Shown: piece by piece, positions 45,311 through 55,927 of the stretch
Position numbering within the stretch: position 1 is the first letter of the stretch
How the letters are laid out: each line of letters opens with the position of its first letter
Source: Pedobacter sp. MR2016-24
Lineage (GTDB): Bacteria; Bacteroidota; Bacteroidia; Sphingobacteriales; Sphingobacteriaceae
Direction: 5' to 3'
DNA length: 64,000 bases
Assembly: GCF_026239655.1 (NCBI RefSeq)
Contig: NZ_JAPIVO010000002.1
Coordinates: 310,001 to 374,000 of the forward strand
Translations under genes and position numbers: made by a program
The notes under the pieces: generated by a model
What the model was told of the DNA's origin: nothing
The model's database searches: none
What the model saw: only the letters and a program-made list of their open reading frames with translations

Positions 45311-47620
45311 TTATTTTACAATTCGCAATTTAGCAAATTTTAATAACAAAGCTTTATTTCCTAATCCCTGGAAAAAAACAGTCGCTTTTACGTCTGGTAA
45401 AGTGCCTTCAAGATTGATGATCTTGCCAAATCCGAACTTCTCATGCTCCACATCCATGCCGTTCTGGAAAGCTTTAGCCTCATCGGGTGCAAAACCTGGT
45501 GTAGGTATGTGTGCTTTCGGAAGAATAGATGTTGTTTTTGGTCGCGGTGCCTGTGCTGTGCCACTTGCAGTGCCCGCAGAGGCAGGTTTTGGTTTGCTAA
45601 AACTATCTCTTTGTTGTGACCATGACCTGCGTTCATTATCAAAACTGCCGGAATCCATATTGCTTTTTGGTGCTTTTACAGTCTCCAGCTCCAGATACCT
45701 GGCATTGATTTCATTGATAAACCTGCTTGGCTCACAGCTGGTCAGCGTTCCCCAGCGGTAGCGCGAGGTGGCGTAGGTGAGGGTCAGTTTTTTTTCTGCA
45801 CGCGTAATGGCAACGTAAAACAGGCGGCGTTCCTCCTCTAAATCTGTCCTTGAAGTGAGCGACATTTGTGAAGGGAAGAGGTTTTCTTCGAGGCCTACCA
45901 CAAATACGTTCTTAAACTCCAGTCCTTTAGCGGAGTGGATCGTCATTAATGAAACGGTATCTTTAGTCTTGTCATCCTGCCTGTCGTCATTGGTCAGCAG
46001 GGCAATGTCCTGCATGAAAATAGCCAGACTACGGTCTTCAATATCTTCACGTTCAGCAAATTCCTTGATCCCGTTCAGTAATTCCTGAATGTTTTCATAC
46101 CGGCTGCGGCCTTCTACACTATCATCAGTATGTAATTCCTTCAAAATGCCGGAATGCTGTGCAATATATAAGGCAGTTTCATAGGCATCCAGTTTTTTGG
46201 ATTCTGCCATGAAGCTTTTAATCAGCATCGAAAAGTCGTTCAGCTGATTGGCAATCCTGCCAGCTATATAGGTTTGTGGCTCACAGATCACTTCCCACAT
46301 CGTGATGTTATGCTGATCTGCTGCTACGATAATCTTGTCTACTGTGGTATCCCCTAATCCTCTTTTTGGATAGTTGATCACACGTTTAATCGCCTCTTCA
46401 TCACTTGGATTGAAGGTTAAACGGAAATAGGCAATTAAATCTTTAATCTCTTTACGCTGATAAAAAGAGAGTCCCCCGAATATTTTGTAAGGGATATTTA
46501 ATTTTCTTAAACCTTCCTCCATTGCCCGCGACTGTGCGTTGGTACGATAAAGGATAGCAAAATCACTGAAGTTTAAACCATTAGTAGAACGATCCTGTAC
46601 GATGGCTTCGGCCACAATTTTACCTTCCTCATTGTCTGTAAAGGCACGGGATACCTTGATTCTGTCGCCCGACTCATTTTCTGAGAAAACGTTTTTCTCC
46701 AGCTGGTTCTTGTTATTGGCAATAATACTGTTGGCTACTTCTACAATATTTTGTGTAGAGCGGTAGTTCTGCTCTAATTTATATACCTGTAATTCGGGAT
46801 AATCTTTCTCAAAGTTCAGGATGTTCTGGATATTTGCCCCCCTGAAACCATAAATACTCTGCGCATCGTCACCCACCACACAAATGTTCTGGTATGCTGC
46901 GGCCAGCTTTTTCACAATAGTATATTGCGAAAAGTTAGTATCCTGGTACTCATCCACCATCAGGTATTTGAATTTCTGCTGGTATTTATTCAATACATCA
47001 GGATGATCCTTCAGTAATACATTGGTTTTGAATAGTAAATCATCAAAATCCATTGCACCTGCTTTGAAGCACCTTTTAGTATAGGTTTCGTAAATCACGC
47101 CTGTAAGTGGACGTTTATTGCTGATATCTTCTGCCTGGATCTCCGCATTATTCAGGTACTCCCCGTGGCTCACCAGGTTATTTTTAGCAGATGAAATACG
47201 GTTGTAAACAAAATTAGCATTGTATAACTTATCATCCAGCTGCATTTCCCGGAGTATGGCACGGATCAGACTTTTACTGTCATCCGTATCATAGATCGTG
47301 AAATTCGAAGGATAGCCGATTTTTTCTGCTTCAACACGTAATATTTTCGCAAACACAGAGTGAAAAGTTCCCATCCAGAGGTTTTTCGCTTCCGTACCCA
47401 CCACTTTGGAAATTCGCTCGCGCATATCTTTTGAAGCCTTATTGGTAAAGGTGAGGACCAGGATATTGAAAGGATCTACACCCTTTTCAATAAGGTGGGC
47501 TACCCTATAGGTAATTACCCTGGTTTTACCCGATCCTGCACCTGCAACAATCATTGCCGGTCCCTGGGTATTCTCTACTGCTGCACGTTGTTGGGGGTTT
47601 AATCCTGCTAAATAATCCAA
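45311..47620 (-). CDS. pcrA: ATP-dependent DNA helicase, PcrA/UvrD type (TTG start)
   Basis: 769 residues with all superfamily 1 motifs: Walker A GAGSGKT, VLTFTNKAS, DEYQDTN, GDDAQSIYGFRGA, YRTNAQSRAMEE, TIHSAKGLEF and VAITRAEKKL. The C-terminal part ends in a Tudor-like segment after a Ser/Pro/Ala linker. It unwinds DNA in repair and replication. I start at TTG 47620 (reads DYLAGLNPQQ); an ATG at 47785 is in frame, but its extra 55 residues are not family sequence and a -7 element lies at 47652-47659. Confidence 0.9.
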   Translation of the reverse strand: MDYLAGLNPQQRAAVENTQGPAMIVAGAGSGKTRVITYRVAHLIEKGVDPFNILVLTFTNKASKDMRERISKVVGTEAKNLWMGTFHSVFAKILRVEAEKIGYPSNFTIYDTDDSKSLIRAILREMQLDDKLYNANFVYNRISSAKNNLVSHGEYLNNAEIQAEDISNKRPLTGVIYETYTKRCFKAGAMDFDDLLFKTNVLLKDHPDVLNKYQQKFKYLMVDEYQDTNFSQYTIVKKLAAAYQNICVVGDDAQSIYGFRGANIQNILNFEKDYPELQVYKLEQNYRSTQNIVEVANSIIANNKNQLEKNVFSENESGDRIKVSRAFTDNEEGKIVAEAIVQDRSTNGLNFSDFAILYRTNAQSRAMEEGLRKLNIPYKIFGGLSFYQRKEIKDLIAYFRLTFNPSDEEAIKRVINYPKRGLGDTTVDKIIVAADQHNITMWEVICEPQTYIAGRIANQLNDFSMLIKSFMAESKKLDAYETALYIAQHSGILKELHTDDSVEGRSRYENIQELLNGIKEFAEREDIEDRSLAIFMQDIALLTNDDRQDDKTKDTVSLMTIHSAKGLEFKNVFVVGLEENLFPSQMSLTSRTDLEEERRLFYVAITRAEKKLTLTYATSRYRWGTLTSCEPSRFINEINARYLELETVKAPKSNMDSGSFDNERRSWSQQRDSFSKPKPASAGTASGTAQAPRPKTTSILPKAHIPTPGFAPDEAKAFQNGMDVEHEKFGFGKIINLEGTLPDVKATVFFQGLGNKALLLKFAKLRIVK

Positions 47621-47651
47621 ATCGAATCCTGTTTTTTGCGTCTTTAATTTG

Positions 47652-47659
47652 CAAAAATA
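47652..47659 (-). promoter_or_regulatory. -7 element of the pcrA promoter
   Basis: TATTTTTG on the minus strand, 31 nt upstream of the TTG start at 47620. It lies inside the longer alternative reading frame, which argues against the upstream ATG. Confidence 0.5.
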
Positions 47660-47791
47660 ACAAATATCGGCTGTTATTCCAGCACAATATATTTTCTTTT
47701 TAAATAGCGGACAGCCGGATTTGCATGGAGCTGCAGACCGGTTTATTGATTTTATCCAACCGGTTTTTTCACAATCGGATTTCAATTATTC

Positions 47792-47799
47792 TATATTTG
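47792..47799 (+). promoter_or_regulatory. -7 element of the M20 peptidase gene
   Basis: TATATTTG fits TAnnTTTG, 17 bp before the ATG at 47817. Confidence 0.5.
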
Positions 47800-47816
47800 C
47801 CTAAAATCATTTTGTT

Positions 47817-49187
47817 ATGCAGGAGATAAAAAAATATGTAGAAGATAACAAACAGCGCTTTTTAGATGAGTTGTTTGTATTGTTACGTTTTCCATCAGTA
47901 AGTGCTGATCCTAAATATAAAGCGGACGTGTTAAAAACGGCTGATTTTGTTGCTGAAAAGCTGAAAGAAGCTGGTGCCGATAAGGTCGAAGTTTGCGAGA
48001 CAGCGGGTTATCCGATTATATATGGAGAGAAACTTATTGATGAAAAACTACCTACAGTATTAATATACGGGCATTATGATGTGCAGCCGGCAGATCCGCT
48101 TGAATTATGGGATACACCGCCGTTTGAGCCCACTGTGCGCGATGGTAAGATCTACGCTCGTGGTTCTGCAGATGATAAAGGGCAGTTCTATATGCATGTA
48201 AAGGCATTCGAACTGATGATGCAGACCAATACGCTGGCCTGTAATGTGAAGTTCATGATTGAGGGAGAAGAAGAAGTAGGATCAAGCAATCTGGGAATCT
48301 TTGTTAAAGACAATGCAGAACGTTTAAAAGCGGATGTAGTACTGATCTCCGATACGTCAATGATCAGCATGGAAAATCCTTCTATCGAAACAGGATTACG
48401 CGGACTGGCTTATATGGAAGTAGAAGTAGTAGGCCCGAACAGGGATCTTCACTCGGGTGTTTATGGTGGTGCTGTAGCTAATCCGGCTACTATTTTATGT
48501 AAAATGATTGCTTCGTTACATGATGAAAATAACCATATCACTATTCCTGAATTTTATGATAAGGTGATTGAATTGACCGAAGAAGAGAAAGCAGCGTTAA
48601 ATTCAGCTCCTTTCGAACTGGATGCATATAAAAAAGACCTGGGTATTGATGCTGAATGGGGAGAGAAAGGATATTCTACTTTAGAGCGCACGGGAACAAG
48701 ACCTACTTTAGAAGTGAATGGGATCTGGAGTGGATATATCGGGGAAGGTGCAAAAACGGTATTGCCTTCAAAGGCAAATGCAAAGATTTCTATGCGCCTC
48801 GTGCCTCACCAGAGTTCAGAAGAGATAGCTGCTATCTTCCAGAAACACTTTGAAAGCATTGCTCCTGAATTTGTAAAGGTTAAAGTGATGTCGCACCATG
48901 GTGGTGAGCCGGTAGTAACGCCAACGGACAGCACTGCCTACCGTGCTGCTGAAAAAGCTATTCTGGACAGTTTTGGTAAAAAACCAATCCCTACAAGGGG
49001 AGGGGGAAGTATCCCGATTGTTGCTTTATTTGAGGATGTACTGGGTATTAAATCTGTACTCTTCGGTTTCGGTTTGGATAGTGATGCTTTACACTCGCCT
49101 AATGAGAAATATGACATTTATAACTATTATAAAGGCATAGAAACTTTACCGCTGTTTCATAAGTACTTTGCAGAACTGAGTAAATAA
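47817..49187 (+). CDS. M20-family metallodipeptidase
   Basis: 456 residues. Metal ligands appear in YGHYDVQP, then ARGSADDKGQF and EGEEEVGSSN (bridging Glu region), with LHSPNEKYD near the C-terminus; the lid domain is inserted at about 185-340. Members of the M20 dipeptidase branch cleave dipeptides in the cytoplasm. It is divergent from pcrA and ended by the hairpin at 49207. Confidence 0.9.
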   Translation: MQEIKKYVEDNKQRFLDELFVLLRFPSVSADPKYKADVLKTADFVAEKLKEAGADKVEVCETAGYPIIYGEKLIDEKLPTVLIYGHYDVQPADPLELWDTPPFEPTVRDGKIYARGSADDKGQFYMHVKAFELMMQTNTLACNVKFMIEGEEEVGSSNLGIFVKDNAERLKADVVLISDTSMISMENPSIETGLRGLAYMEVEVVGPNRDLHSGVYGGAVANPATILCKMIASLHDENNHITIPEFYDKVIELTEEEKAALNSAPFELDAYKKDLGIDAEWGEKGYSTLERTGTRPTLEVNGIWSGYIGEGAKTVLPSKANAKISMRLVPHQSSEEIAAIFQKHFESIAPEFVKVKVMSHHGGEPVVTPTDSTAYRAAEKAILDSFGKKPIPTRGGGSIPIVALFEDVLGIKSVLFGFGLDSDALHSPNEKYDIYNYYKGIETLPLFHKYFAELSK

Positions 49188-49206
49188 TTTCAGATAAATT
49201 TGTTGG

Positions 49207-49232
49207 AAAGGGCGGCTGTTAGGCTGCCCTTT
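49207..49232 (+). terminator. Terminator after the M20 peptidase gene
   Basis: AAAGGGCGGC pairs with GCTGCCCTTT (one G-T pair), followed by a T-rich tail. Confidence 0.8.
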
Positions 49233-49246
49233 TGTATTTTTACAAC

Positions 49247-50206
49247 GTGCCACCTATAAAGAAAAAGCCAGCAACAGCTAAAGAACTAACAGAAATTGAG
49301 AATCCACTGGCTGTGAAACCATCCGCAAAACCAGTGTCAAAAACGCCTGTAAGCAAAAGTAAGCCTGTAGCCAGAAAACCCGCGACGAGGAAAACCGCTG
49401 TTAAGAGAAAACAGGGTTTGTCACTGCAATGGAAATTCGTCATCGCCGGATTGCTGCTGATTCTGTTCTCTCCTTTATATTATGGTTATGTACTCAAAGT
49501 TTTCACTTCTACCGGAAGATGGATTATGGACATCGGTGAAGACCCCAATTACAGAACGTATAAAAGCTACGATATCCAGATCCCTAAACGCTATTCTGTA
49601 CATGGGATAGATGTATCTTCTTATCAGGGTAAGATCAACTGGAAAAAGGTAAAGGCCATGAAAGAGGATGATGTACATGTTACTTTTGCTTTTATCAAGG
49701 CTACGGAAGGGGTTTCCAGTGTAGATCCTTATTTTCAGCGTAACTGGAGGGAAGCACCTAAAGTAGGTATAGTATGCGGTGCTTATCACTATTTTATCCC
49801 GAAAAAGTCGGGTTTATGGCAGGCACGTTTTTTCCTGCAAACGGTGAAGTTTGAACAGGGAGATCTTCCCCCAGTGGTGGATGTAGAGCAGCTGAGTGGT
49901 GTATCACCGGCAAAAATGCGAATGGAGCTGAGCGATTTTCTTATGCATGTTGAAGAAAAGACAAAGGTTAAACCGATCATTTATTCGGGACTGGTCTTCT
50001 ATAAAGATTACCTGAAAGGGCATTTTGATGCATATCCCTTATGGATAGCGCATTACTATAAAAAGGACCTGAAAGCAGGTGCGGATACGAAATGGTTCTT
50101 CTGGCAGCACTCGGACAAAGCCAGGATCACGGGAATCAACCATGTGGTAGACTTTAATGCTTTCAAGGGAGACAGCCTGTCTTTTCAGCAAATGCTGATC
50201 AGGTAA
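49247..50206 (+). CDS. GH25 lysozyme, membrane-anchored (GTG start)
   Basis: About 319 residues. The first ~60 residues are Lys/Pro/Ala-rich and cytoplasmic; a single membrane helix follows (about 67-85, FVIAGLLLILFSPLYYGYVL), then the GH25 domain with HGIDVSSYQGKINW, FAFIKATEG, CGAYHYF, PPVVDVEQ and FFWQHSD. The acidic pair is as in Chalaropsis-type muramidases. It cuts peptidoglycan. GTG 49247 is chosen; a TTG at 49232 lies at the edge of the preceding terminator. Confidence 0.85.
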   Translation: MPPIKKKPATAKELTEIENPLAVKPSAKPVSKTPVSKSKPVARKPATRKTAVKRKQGLSLQWKFVIAGLLLILFSPLYYGYVLKVFTSTGRWIMDIGEDPNYRTYKSYDIQIPKRYSVHGIDVSSYQGKINWKKVKAMKEDDVHVTFAFIKATEGVSSVDPYFQRNWREAPKVGIVCGAYHYFIPKKSGLWQARFFLQTVKFEQGDLPPVVDVEQLSGVSPAKMRMELSDFLMHVEEKTKVKPIIYSGLVFYKDYLKGHFDAYPLWIAHYYKKDLKAGADTKWFFWQHSDKARITGINHVVDFNAFKGDSLSFQQMLIR

Positions 50207-50207
50207 A

Positions 50208-52145
50208 TTACCGCGTAAGCCATATCCATCCGCTCAAAACAGGGCTATTGTTTCTAAGGTCTATCGTATAATAATATGTACCCACGGGCAGTTGTGAACC
50301 ATTATTTGTACCGTCCCATGGCTTGTCATAGCCAGTACTTTTATAAACCAGACTGCCGTTCCTGTTAAAGACAGAGACTAAAGCCCTGGTATAACCATCC
50401 AGGGCAGTCACATTCCATACTTCGTTAATGCCATCCCCATTGGGAGAAAAGGTATTCGGGATCACGATCTTTCCATAAACAGTAACAGTTACCTGATCCT
50501 GTACAATAGCACAACCCGCAGCAGAAGTTACATTGAGTGTATAAGTAATATTCTTGTCGGGCGACGCCACGGGATTAAGTAAATTCGGATCATCAAGAAA
50601 GTCTGTCGGCGTCCAGTAATAGCCGATGTTAGTACCGGCAACTTTCCCGGATAATTGAACGGAATTACCTTTAATCATATTCTTATTCGGCCCGGCATCA
50701 GCAACAGGCTTAGCTACAACTTTCACGGTAACGTCTTCCCGGATCGGACAAGGGGAGTCATCGCTGGTTACTGTAACGGTATAAATTGTCGTTGCTGTTG
50801 GTGTGGCTATAGGGTTCGCAATATTTGGGTCGGATAAACCTGTGGCGGGCGACCATAGATAGGTAGTGCCTCCGCCAGCGTTTAAGGTCGTACTGCTGCC
50901 TTCGCAGATTTCTATATCGCCACTGGTACTGACAATTGGACGCGGTGAAACCACTACTTCTACTGAGGCAGAACTGGTGCAGCCGCCAGTGGTGGTTGCA
51001 GTTACGGTATAGGTGCCGGACTGCGCTGGTCCGGCTGTACTGATTCCATTTGCAGCCGTATTTGAAGTGAAATTACCAGGACCGGACCACTGGAAGGTCG
51101 CGCCCCCTGTAGCATTCAGTGAGAGTACATCTCCGGCACAAACCGGACTGTTGGTTGTAATAACGATAGCTGGTGCGTCTTTAACAGTGATGCTTACGAC
51201 ACTTGATACGACACGGCAGCTGACTGAAACGGCACCTTCGCCAACGGATAAACGGTATTGATAGCTTCCTGTTGCTGACTGGCTGACGGTGGTCGACAAG
51301 CTCGTTGCATTTGGAATATCCGTCCAGCCAGTGTTATTCGTATTTTCCTGCCATTGATAATCAGGATTAAGGTAATTTGCATTTATAGTTGCTTTCAGGT
51401 TATAACTGGTCGTGGATCCGGAACAGGTTTCCAATATAGTTGGTTCATTAGGAATCTCTATATAGGTCTTTATTTCCGGCCCGCAGGGGCGAAAGGTAAT
51501 GTCATCCAGCACCAGATCATTCGCCGGACTTCCCCCCGGACTGATATTCTTCATGGTTAATACGACATCAGTAACTCCAGGAGGAGTTGAAAAGTTGAAA
51601 CCGAACTGTTTCCATATCGGGGAATTTTCTCTGGCTATTGTACCTGTAGTATACTTACCTAACAGTGTGCCTGCAGTACTTTGTATAGTGAACTCGATGT
51701 TTGGTGGACTTATATCATTCGTTTTCAGTAGATTCATAATCCAGGAAGCAAATTCATAGGTCGTACTCCCGCACAACCCGGTAACTGTCTGTTTGTAAAA
51801 ATAGTCGCTCACCGAAGTACGTGCATTGACCATCATCATATAACCTCCTGTATTTCCCGTGTGGTCCGTAGTTACCCACCAGCCCTGGGCACCCCCTGCT
51901 GTTGTATTCTCAATAGTATAATAACCATCCTGAGGAAAACTATTTGCTGTATAAGTATAATTTGTGATCCCGTTGGCCAGCGCTGGAGCGATAGGAGACG
52001 GACCTGCACCAAAAGTGATATTCACTACCGGATCCCCTAAACTTCCTGTACACAACTGAGCTGAAGCAATACCAGGTAGTAAAAGTATACAACTCAAAAA
52101 GACTAAGCTTATAGATGTGAATAGTTGTTTGCGTAATGATCTCAT
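50208..52145 (-). CDS. T9SS cargo: cell-surface protein with Ig-like repeats and type B (CHU_C) sorting domain
   Basis: 645 residues. Signal peptide (cleavage near GIASAQ), an N-terminal lectin-like domain (about 35-225), then three to four Ig/PKD-like repeats (SNPVCAGDVLSLNATGGATF, ICEGSSTTLNAGGGTTYLWSP) and the C-terminal domain VIPNTFSPNGDGINEVW...GWIWLTR typical of gliding-motility-associated type B sorting signals. It would be exported by the type IX system and held at the surface. Encoded just after PorP/SprF. Confidence 0.88.
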   Translation of the reverse strand: MRSLRKQLFTSISLVFLSCILLLPGIASAQLCTGSLGDPVVNITFGAGPSPIAPALANGITNYTYTANSFPQDGYYTIENTTAGGAQGWWVTTDHTGNTGGYMMMVNARTSVSDYFYKQTVTGLCGSTTYEFASWIMNLLKTNDISPPNIEFTIQSTAGTLLGKYTTGTIARENSPIWKQFGFNFSTPPGVTDVVLTMKNISPGGSPANDLVLDDITFRPCGPEIKTYIEIPNEPTILETCSGSTTSYNLKATINANYLNPDYQWQENTNNTGWTDIPNATSLSTTVSQSATGSYQYRLSVGEGAVSVSCRVVSSVVSITVKDAPAIVITTNSPVCAGDVLSLNATGGATFQWSGPGNFTSNTAANGISTAGPAQSGTYTVTATTTGGCTSSASVEVVVSPRPIVSTSGDIEICEGSSTTLNAGGGTTYLWSPATGLSDPNIANPIATPTATTIYTVTVTSDDSPCPIREDVTVKVVAKPVADAGPNKNMIKGNSVQLSGKVAGTNIGYYWTPTDFLDDPNLLNPVASPDKNITYTLNVTSAAGCAIVQDQVTVTVYGKIVIPNTFSPNGDGINEVWNVTALDGYTRALVSVFNRNGSLVYKSTGYDKPWDGTNNGSQLPVGTYYYTIDLRNNSPVLSGWIWLTR

Positions 52146-52160
52146 AGCGTTAAATGATCT

Positions 52161-53171
52161 TTAAAATTGTCTCTGCGGACATTTCACATGATACCTGTTA
52201 TTTAGTAAAATTCCGAGAATAATCTCATGACTGCCATTGGATACGGATTGAAGCGCAGAAGTGGTTGCATCGTATGAGTAGCTGAGGTTAATGAGGCTGC
52301 TCACATTAAATCCAACCATACCTGAAAATGCGTCGTTGTGGCGGTAACCGGCACCCACCCAAAACTTATCCTGATAAGCGATCTTGGCATTGATATCGTA
52401 AGAGAGAGGGGCCCCGGCGCTGTATTTTAACATGATGGATGGTATAGCAGCAAAGTTATCATCCATATAAATTTTGTATCCTGCAGTGGCAAAAACGTGG
52501 TTTACCAGTTTTCCCTCCTTGTACTGGTCGTCAGTCGTGTAACTGATCCGCTGTGCATAAATCTGCTGACCGGAAATGCCGGCAAAAAACCTTGGTCCGT
52601 ATAACCATAATCCAGCACCTAAATAAGGCTTGAACTGAGTAGTGATGGCTTCTGCCATTGTCGGATCAAAATTTTCAGTCGTAAGTGCCGAATAGTCTAA
52701 ATTGAATCTTGTGACCCCGGCACTAACTCCCAATGCGAGGTTAAAATCACTGCTGATCCCGATATGATAAGCATAGGCGGCCGATATATTGCTCTGGCGC
52801 AAGGGACCTGCCTGATCCGTTAACGCAGAAAGCCCGATTCCATGATGAGGTTCTGCTGCCCGGTATTCCTGCACAAAACTTCTGCTCATCGGATTATTGC
52901 CTTCGCCGGAAAACGAATTAGCATTGCCATAAAGATAGTTATTACCCAAAGGCATGTTTACAGAAACAAAACCTGTAGTAGGTGCGCCGTTTATGCCTGA
53001 CCATTGCTTGCGGTAACCCAGCTTCACATCAGTATAATTCTCAATCCCTGCTACTGCAGGATTAATGAGGAAACTGTTAAAAATGTACTGTGTATATTGA
53101 GGGAGCTGTTGTGCAGATGCGGAATTTATAATTAAAAATAAGAGCAGAGAGATTTTAATTATAATCTTCAT
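52161..53171 (-). CDS. PorP/SprF-family T9SS outer-membrane protein
   Basis: 336 residues with a signal peptide (SASAQQLPQYTQYIFNSFLINPA, the typical PorP start after cleavage). The rest alternates in the manner of a beta-barrel (GLSALTDQAGPLRQS, AGYKIYMDDNFAAIPS). PorP/SprF proteins are commonly encoded beside one CHU_C cargo and help anchor it, as here (15 bp gap). It is the first gene of that two-gene operon. Confidence 0.9.
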   Translation of the reverse strand: MKIIIKISLLLFLIINSASAQQLPQYTQYIFNSFLINPAVAGIENYTDVKLGYRKQWSGINGAPTTGFVSVNMPLGNNYLYGNANSFSGEGNNPMSRSFVQEYRAAEPHHGIGLSALTDQAGPLRQSNISAAYAYHIGISSDFNLALGVSAGVTRFNLDYSALTTENFDPTMAEAITTQFKPYLGAGLWLYGPRFFAGISGQQIYAQRISYTTDDQYKEGKLVNHVFATAGYKIYMDDNFAAIPSIMLKYSAGAPLSYDINAKIAYQDKFWVGAGYRHNDAFSGMVGFNVSSLINLSYSYDATTSALQSVSNGSHEIILGILLNNRYHVKCPQRQF

Positions 53172-53282
53172 ATAGAGCTTGGAGCGTTAATTTTTTAATG
53201 GTACTAACCTACACATAAAAACAATAAAATGGAATCATTTCCCTGCTATGCTACATTTTTATGGGTAAATAAAAAAACAATA

Positions 53283-53290
53283 TAACTTTG
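53283..53290 (+). promoter_or_regulatory. -7 element of the YyaL-type gene
   Basis: TAACTTTG fits TAnnTTTG, 20 bp before the ATG at 53311. Confidence 0.4.
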
Positions 53291-53310
53291 TCTTTGTAGA
53301 AGAATACAAT

Positions 53311-55323
53311 ATGAAAGCAGTACCAAATAATCTGATCAATGCCTCATCCCCATACCTTTTGCAACATGCTTATAATCCTGTTGAATGGTATGAATGGGGT
53401 GAGGAAGCATTATTGAAAGCAAAGCAGGAAAACAAACTGATCCTGGTCAGTATAGGTTATTCTGCCTGTCACTGGTGCCATGTCATGGAGCGCGAAAGTT
53501 TTGAGTTGCAGGAGGTGGCAGAAGTGATGAACAAACATTTTGTTTGTATCAAGGTAGACAGGGAAGAACGGCCTGATATTGACCAGATCTATATGACGGC
53601 AGTACAACTGATGACTGGCAGCGGAGGCTGGCCACTCAACTGTATTTGTTTGCCAGACCAGCGCCCAATCTATGGTGGAACTTATTTTAAGAAAGACGAT
53701 TGGATCAATATATTGATAAATGTTGCAGATCTCTGGGAAAATGAACCGGAAAAGGCAGAACAGTATGCAGAAAGGCTGACTGATGGTATACGCAGTGCAG
53801 AAAAAGTGATTCCTAATATCCAGACACAACCTTATAATGCAGAAGATCTTAAAGATATTGTTATCCCATGGAAGGGAACTTTCGATTTATCTGATGGGGG
53901 TTATAACCGGGCACCAAAGTTTCCTTTGCCCAATAACTGGCAGTTTTTACTGCGTTATGGTCACCTGATGAATAACCAGGTCATCCAGGGAGCTGTGCTG
54001 ACTACTTTAGAAAAGATGGCATTGGGCGGAATTTACGACCAGCTTGGTGGAGGTTTTGCCAGGTATTCCGTAGATGCGCAATGGCATGTCCCGCACTTTG
54101 AGAAAATGCTGTATGACAATGCTCAGCTGGTTAGCTTATATACCGAAGCGTATCAGTATAGTGGAAATGTAATTTTTAAGGAAGTTGCAGAAGAGACGAT
54201 GCAATGGCTGGAAAGAGATATGACTTCTGCGGAAGGATTATTTTATTCCGCACTGGATGCAGATAGTGAAGGTATAGAGGGTAAGTACTATGTATGGGAC
54301 CTGCAGGAATTTGAGCAGATACTGGGAGAAGACGCGGCCTTGATGGCCGATTATTTTACGGTTAGTACAGCCGGCAACTGGGAGGAGGAAGAAACCAATA
54401 TCCTGCTGAGACGAAAAACCGCTACTGCCTTTGCAGACCTTAAAGGTATTCCGCTGGAAGAACTTCATTTAAAAATCAGTCGGGCTAAAGAAAAATTGCT
54501 TGAGGTACGAGATAAGAGAATCAAACCCGGACTGGACGATAAATGTCTGACGGCCTGGAATGCGATGATGATCAAAGCACTTGCAGAAAGCAGCAGCGTA
54601 TTTGGAAATGAATCATATTATTTGTCAGCTAAAAAAGCCGCGGCTTTTATACTTTCAGATCTGACGACCGCAAAAGGCGGTCTGTTCCGTAACTACAAAA
54701 ATGGAAAAGCTTCAATCACCGCTTTCCTGGACGATTATGCCTTTTTTATCGCTGCATTGATCGCCTTATATGAAGTAGATTTTGATGAAACCTGGTTGTC
54801 AGAAGCCAAAAAACTGACTGAATATGTATTAACGAACTTCAGGGATCTGGATAGTCCGATGTTATTTTATACGGCCGCCAACGGAGAGAAGCTGATTGCC
54901 CGTAAACATGAAATTATGGATAATGTAATTCCTTCGGCAAATTCTGTGATGACGCAGAATCTGAAACATCTGGGTTTGTTATTTGATGAAATCAGATTTC
55001 TGGATAAAGCCGAAGCAATGCTGGCCGCGGTTTTCCCCCAGATCAAAACCTATGGCTCTGCGTATTCCAACTGGGCCATACAACTGCTGAATGAGGTTTG
55101 CGGAATAAATGAAATCGCGCTGACGGGTGATTCCGCACTAAAAATGCGGAAAGAACTGAGTAAGAGCTATATTCCAAATAAAATAATATTGGCAGGAACA
55201 AATTCTTCACTTCCTTTGTTAAAAGATAAGCAAAGCATTGAAACAAAAATCTATATTTGCCGGAATAAATCATGTCAGCTGCCTGTAACAACAGTTGAAG
55301 AAGCATTAAAATTAATTAACTAA
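53311..55323 (+). CDS. Thioredoxin-domain protein of the YyaL/SSP411 family
   Basis: 670 residues. An N-terminal thioredoxin-like domain (DUF255) with [15 protein letters not shown] and the CxxC site in [14 protein letters not shown], then [13 protein letters not shown], and a C-terminal (alpha/alpha)6-barrel region (about 230-560, [28 protein letters not shown]). Homologous to human SPATA20. The biochemical role is not known. The FKBP gene follows after 11 bp. Confidence 0.9.
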   Translation: MKAVPNNLINASSPYLLQHAYNPVEWYEWGEEALLKAKQENKLILVSIGYSACHWCHVMERESFELQEVAEVMNKHFVCIKVDREERPDIDQIYMTAVQLMTGSGGWPLNCICLPDQRPIYGGTYFKKDDWINILINVADLWENEPEKAEQYAERLTDGIRSAEKVIPNIQTQPYNAEDLKDIVIPWKGTFDLSDGGYNRAPKFPLPNNWQFLLRYGHLMNNQVIQGAVLTTLEKMALGGIYDQLGGGFARYSVDAQWHVPHFEKMLYDNAQLVSLYTEAYQYSGNVIFKEVAEETMQWLERDMTSAEGLFYSALDADSEGIEGKYYVWDLQEFEQILGEDAALMADYFTVSTAGNWEEEETNILLRRKTATAFADLKGIPLEELHLKISRAKEKLLEVRDKRIKPGLDDKCLTAWNAMMIKALAESSSVFGNESYYLSAKKAAAFILSDLTTAKGGLFRNYKNGKASITAFLDDYAFFIAALIALYEVDFDETWLSEAKKLTEYVLTNFRDLDSPMLFYTAANGEKLIARKHEIMDNVIPSANSVMTQNLKHLGLLFDEIRFLDKAEAMLAAVFPQIKTYGSAYSNWAIQLLNEVCGINEIALTGDSALKMRKELSKSYIPNKIILAGTNSSLPLLKDKQSIETKIYICRNKSCQLPVTTVEEALKLIN

Positions 55324-55334
55324 ATAAGATTCCA

Positions 55335-55835
55335 ATGAGTATTAAACCCAATACAGTAGTTTCATTAACGTACGAATTGCATACGACTAATGAAGAGGGA
55401 CAACAAGTTTTCGTAGAAAAAGCTGATGAGCAAAACGCATTGGTCTTCTTATACGGTACAGGTATGATGTTACCTAAATTTGAAGAGCATTTAGCTGGAC
55501 TGAATGTAGGTGATGAATATAAATTTGAGTTAAGCGCAGCTGACGGTTACGGAGAAAAAGATCCGGGAGCTTTTGCTGACTTGCCAAAGGATATGTTCAA
55601 AGAAGTAGATCTGCCGAATGTTGGTGACGTTATTCCGCTACAGGATAATGAAGGTAACCACTTCAGAGCTGGTGTAACTGCGATTCATGACGAGACGATC
55701 TCGGTAGACTTAAATCACCCGATGGCTGGTAAAAACCTTATTTTCGGTGGTACTATCCTTGCTGTACGTGAGGCAACTGAAGAAGAATTAAGTCACGGTC
55801 ATGCACATGGTGCAGACGGACACGCTGGACACTAG
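55335..55835 (+). CDS. FKBP-type peptidyl-prolyl isomerase, SlyD-like
   Basis: 166 residues. The FKBP fold with an inserted IF chaperone domain is recognisable: NTVVSLTYELHTTNEEG, FLYGTGMMLPKFEEHLAGLNVGDEYKFEL, then DGYGEKDP and VDLNHPMAGKNLIFGG. It ends in a His-rich tail (HGHAHGADGHAGH), which in SlyD binds Ni or Zn. It isomerises prolyl bonds and chaperones proteins in the cytoplasm. It lies next to the metal regulon, though on the other strand. Confidence 0.9.
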   Translation: MSIKPNTVVSLTYELHTTNEEGQQVFVEKADEQNALVFLYGTGMMLPKFEEHLAGLNVGDEYKFELSAADGYGEKDPGAFADLPKDMFKEVDLPNVGDVIPLQDNEGNHFRAGVTAIHDETISVDLNHPMAGKNLIFGGTILAVREATEEELSHGHAHGADGHAGH

Positions 55836-55850
55836 TCCTGATATCTTTTT

Positions 55851-55891
55851 AACAGCAAAGGGCCGGAAATATTTTCCGGCCCTTTGCTGTT
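55851..55891. terminator. Strong hairpin between slyD-like and Fur-family genes
   Basis: A perfect 19-bp stem (55851-55869 with 55873-55891) with a 3-nt loop. Only short T/A runs flank it, but its place between convergent genes fits a bidirectional terminator. Confidence 0.8.
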
Positions 55892-55927
55892 AAAGATTAA
55901 GCTGATTGATCGTTATGCAGTCAATCG

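Noticed and set aside
47600..47680. tRNA-like fragment (sequence resembling a T-loop, AATCGAATCC)
   Set aside because: No acceptor stem or anticodon arm can be folded around it; it is part of the pcrA leader.
47621..47785. N-terminal extension of the PcrA-type helicase with several cysteines
   Set aside because: Not family sequence, and the pcrA promoter element lies within it; the Cys pattern is probably chance.
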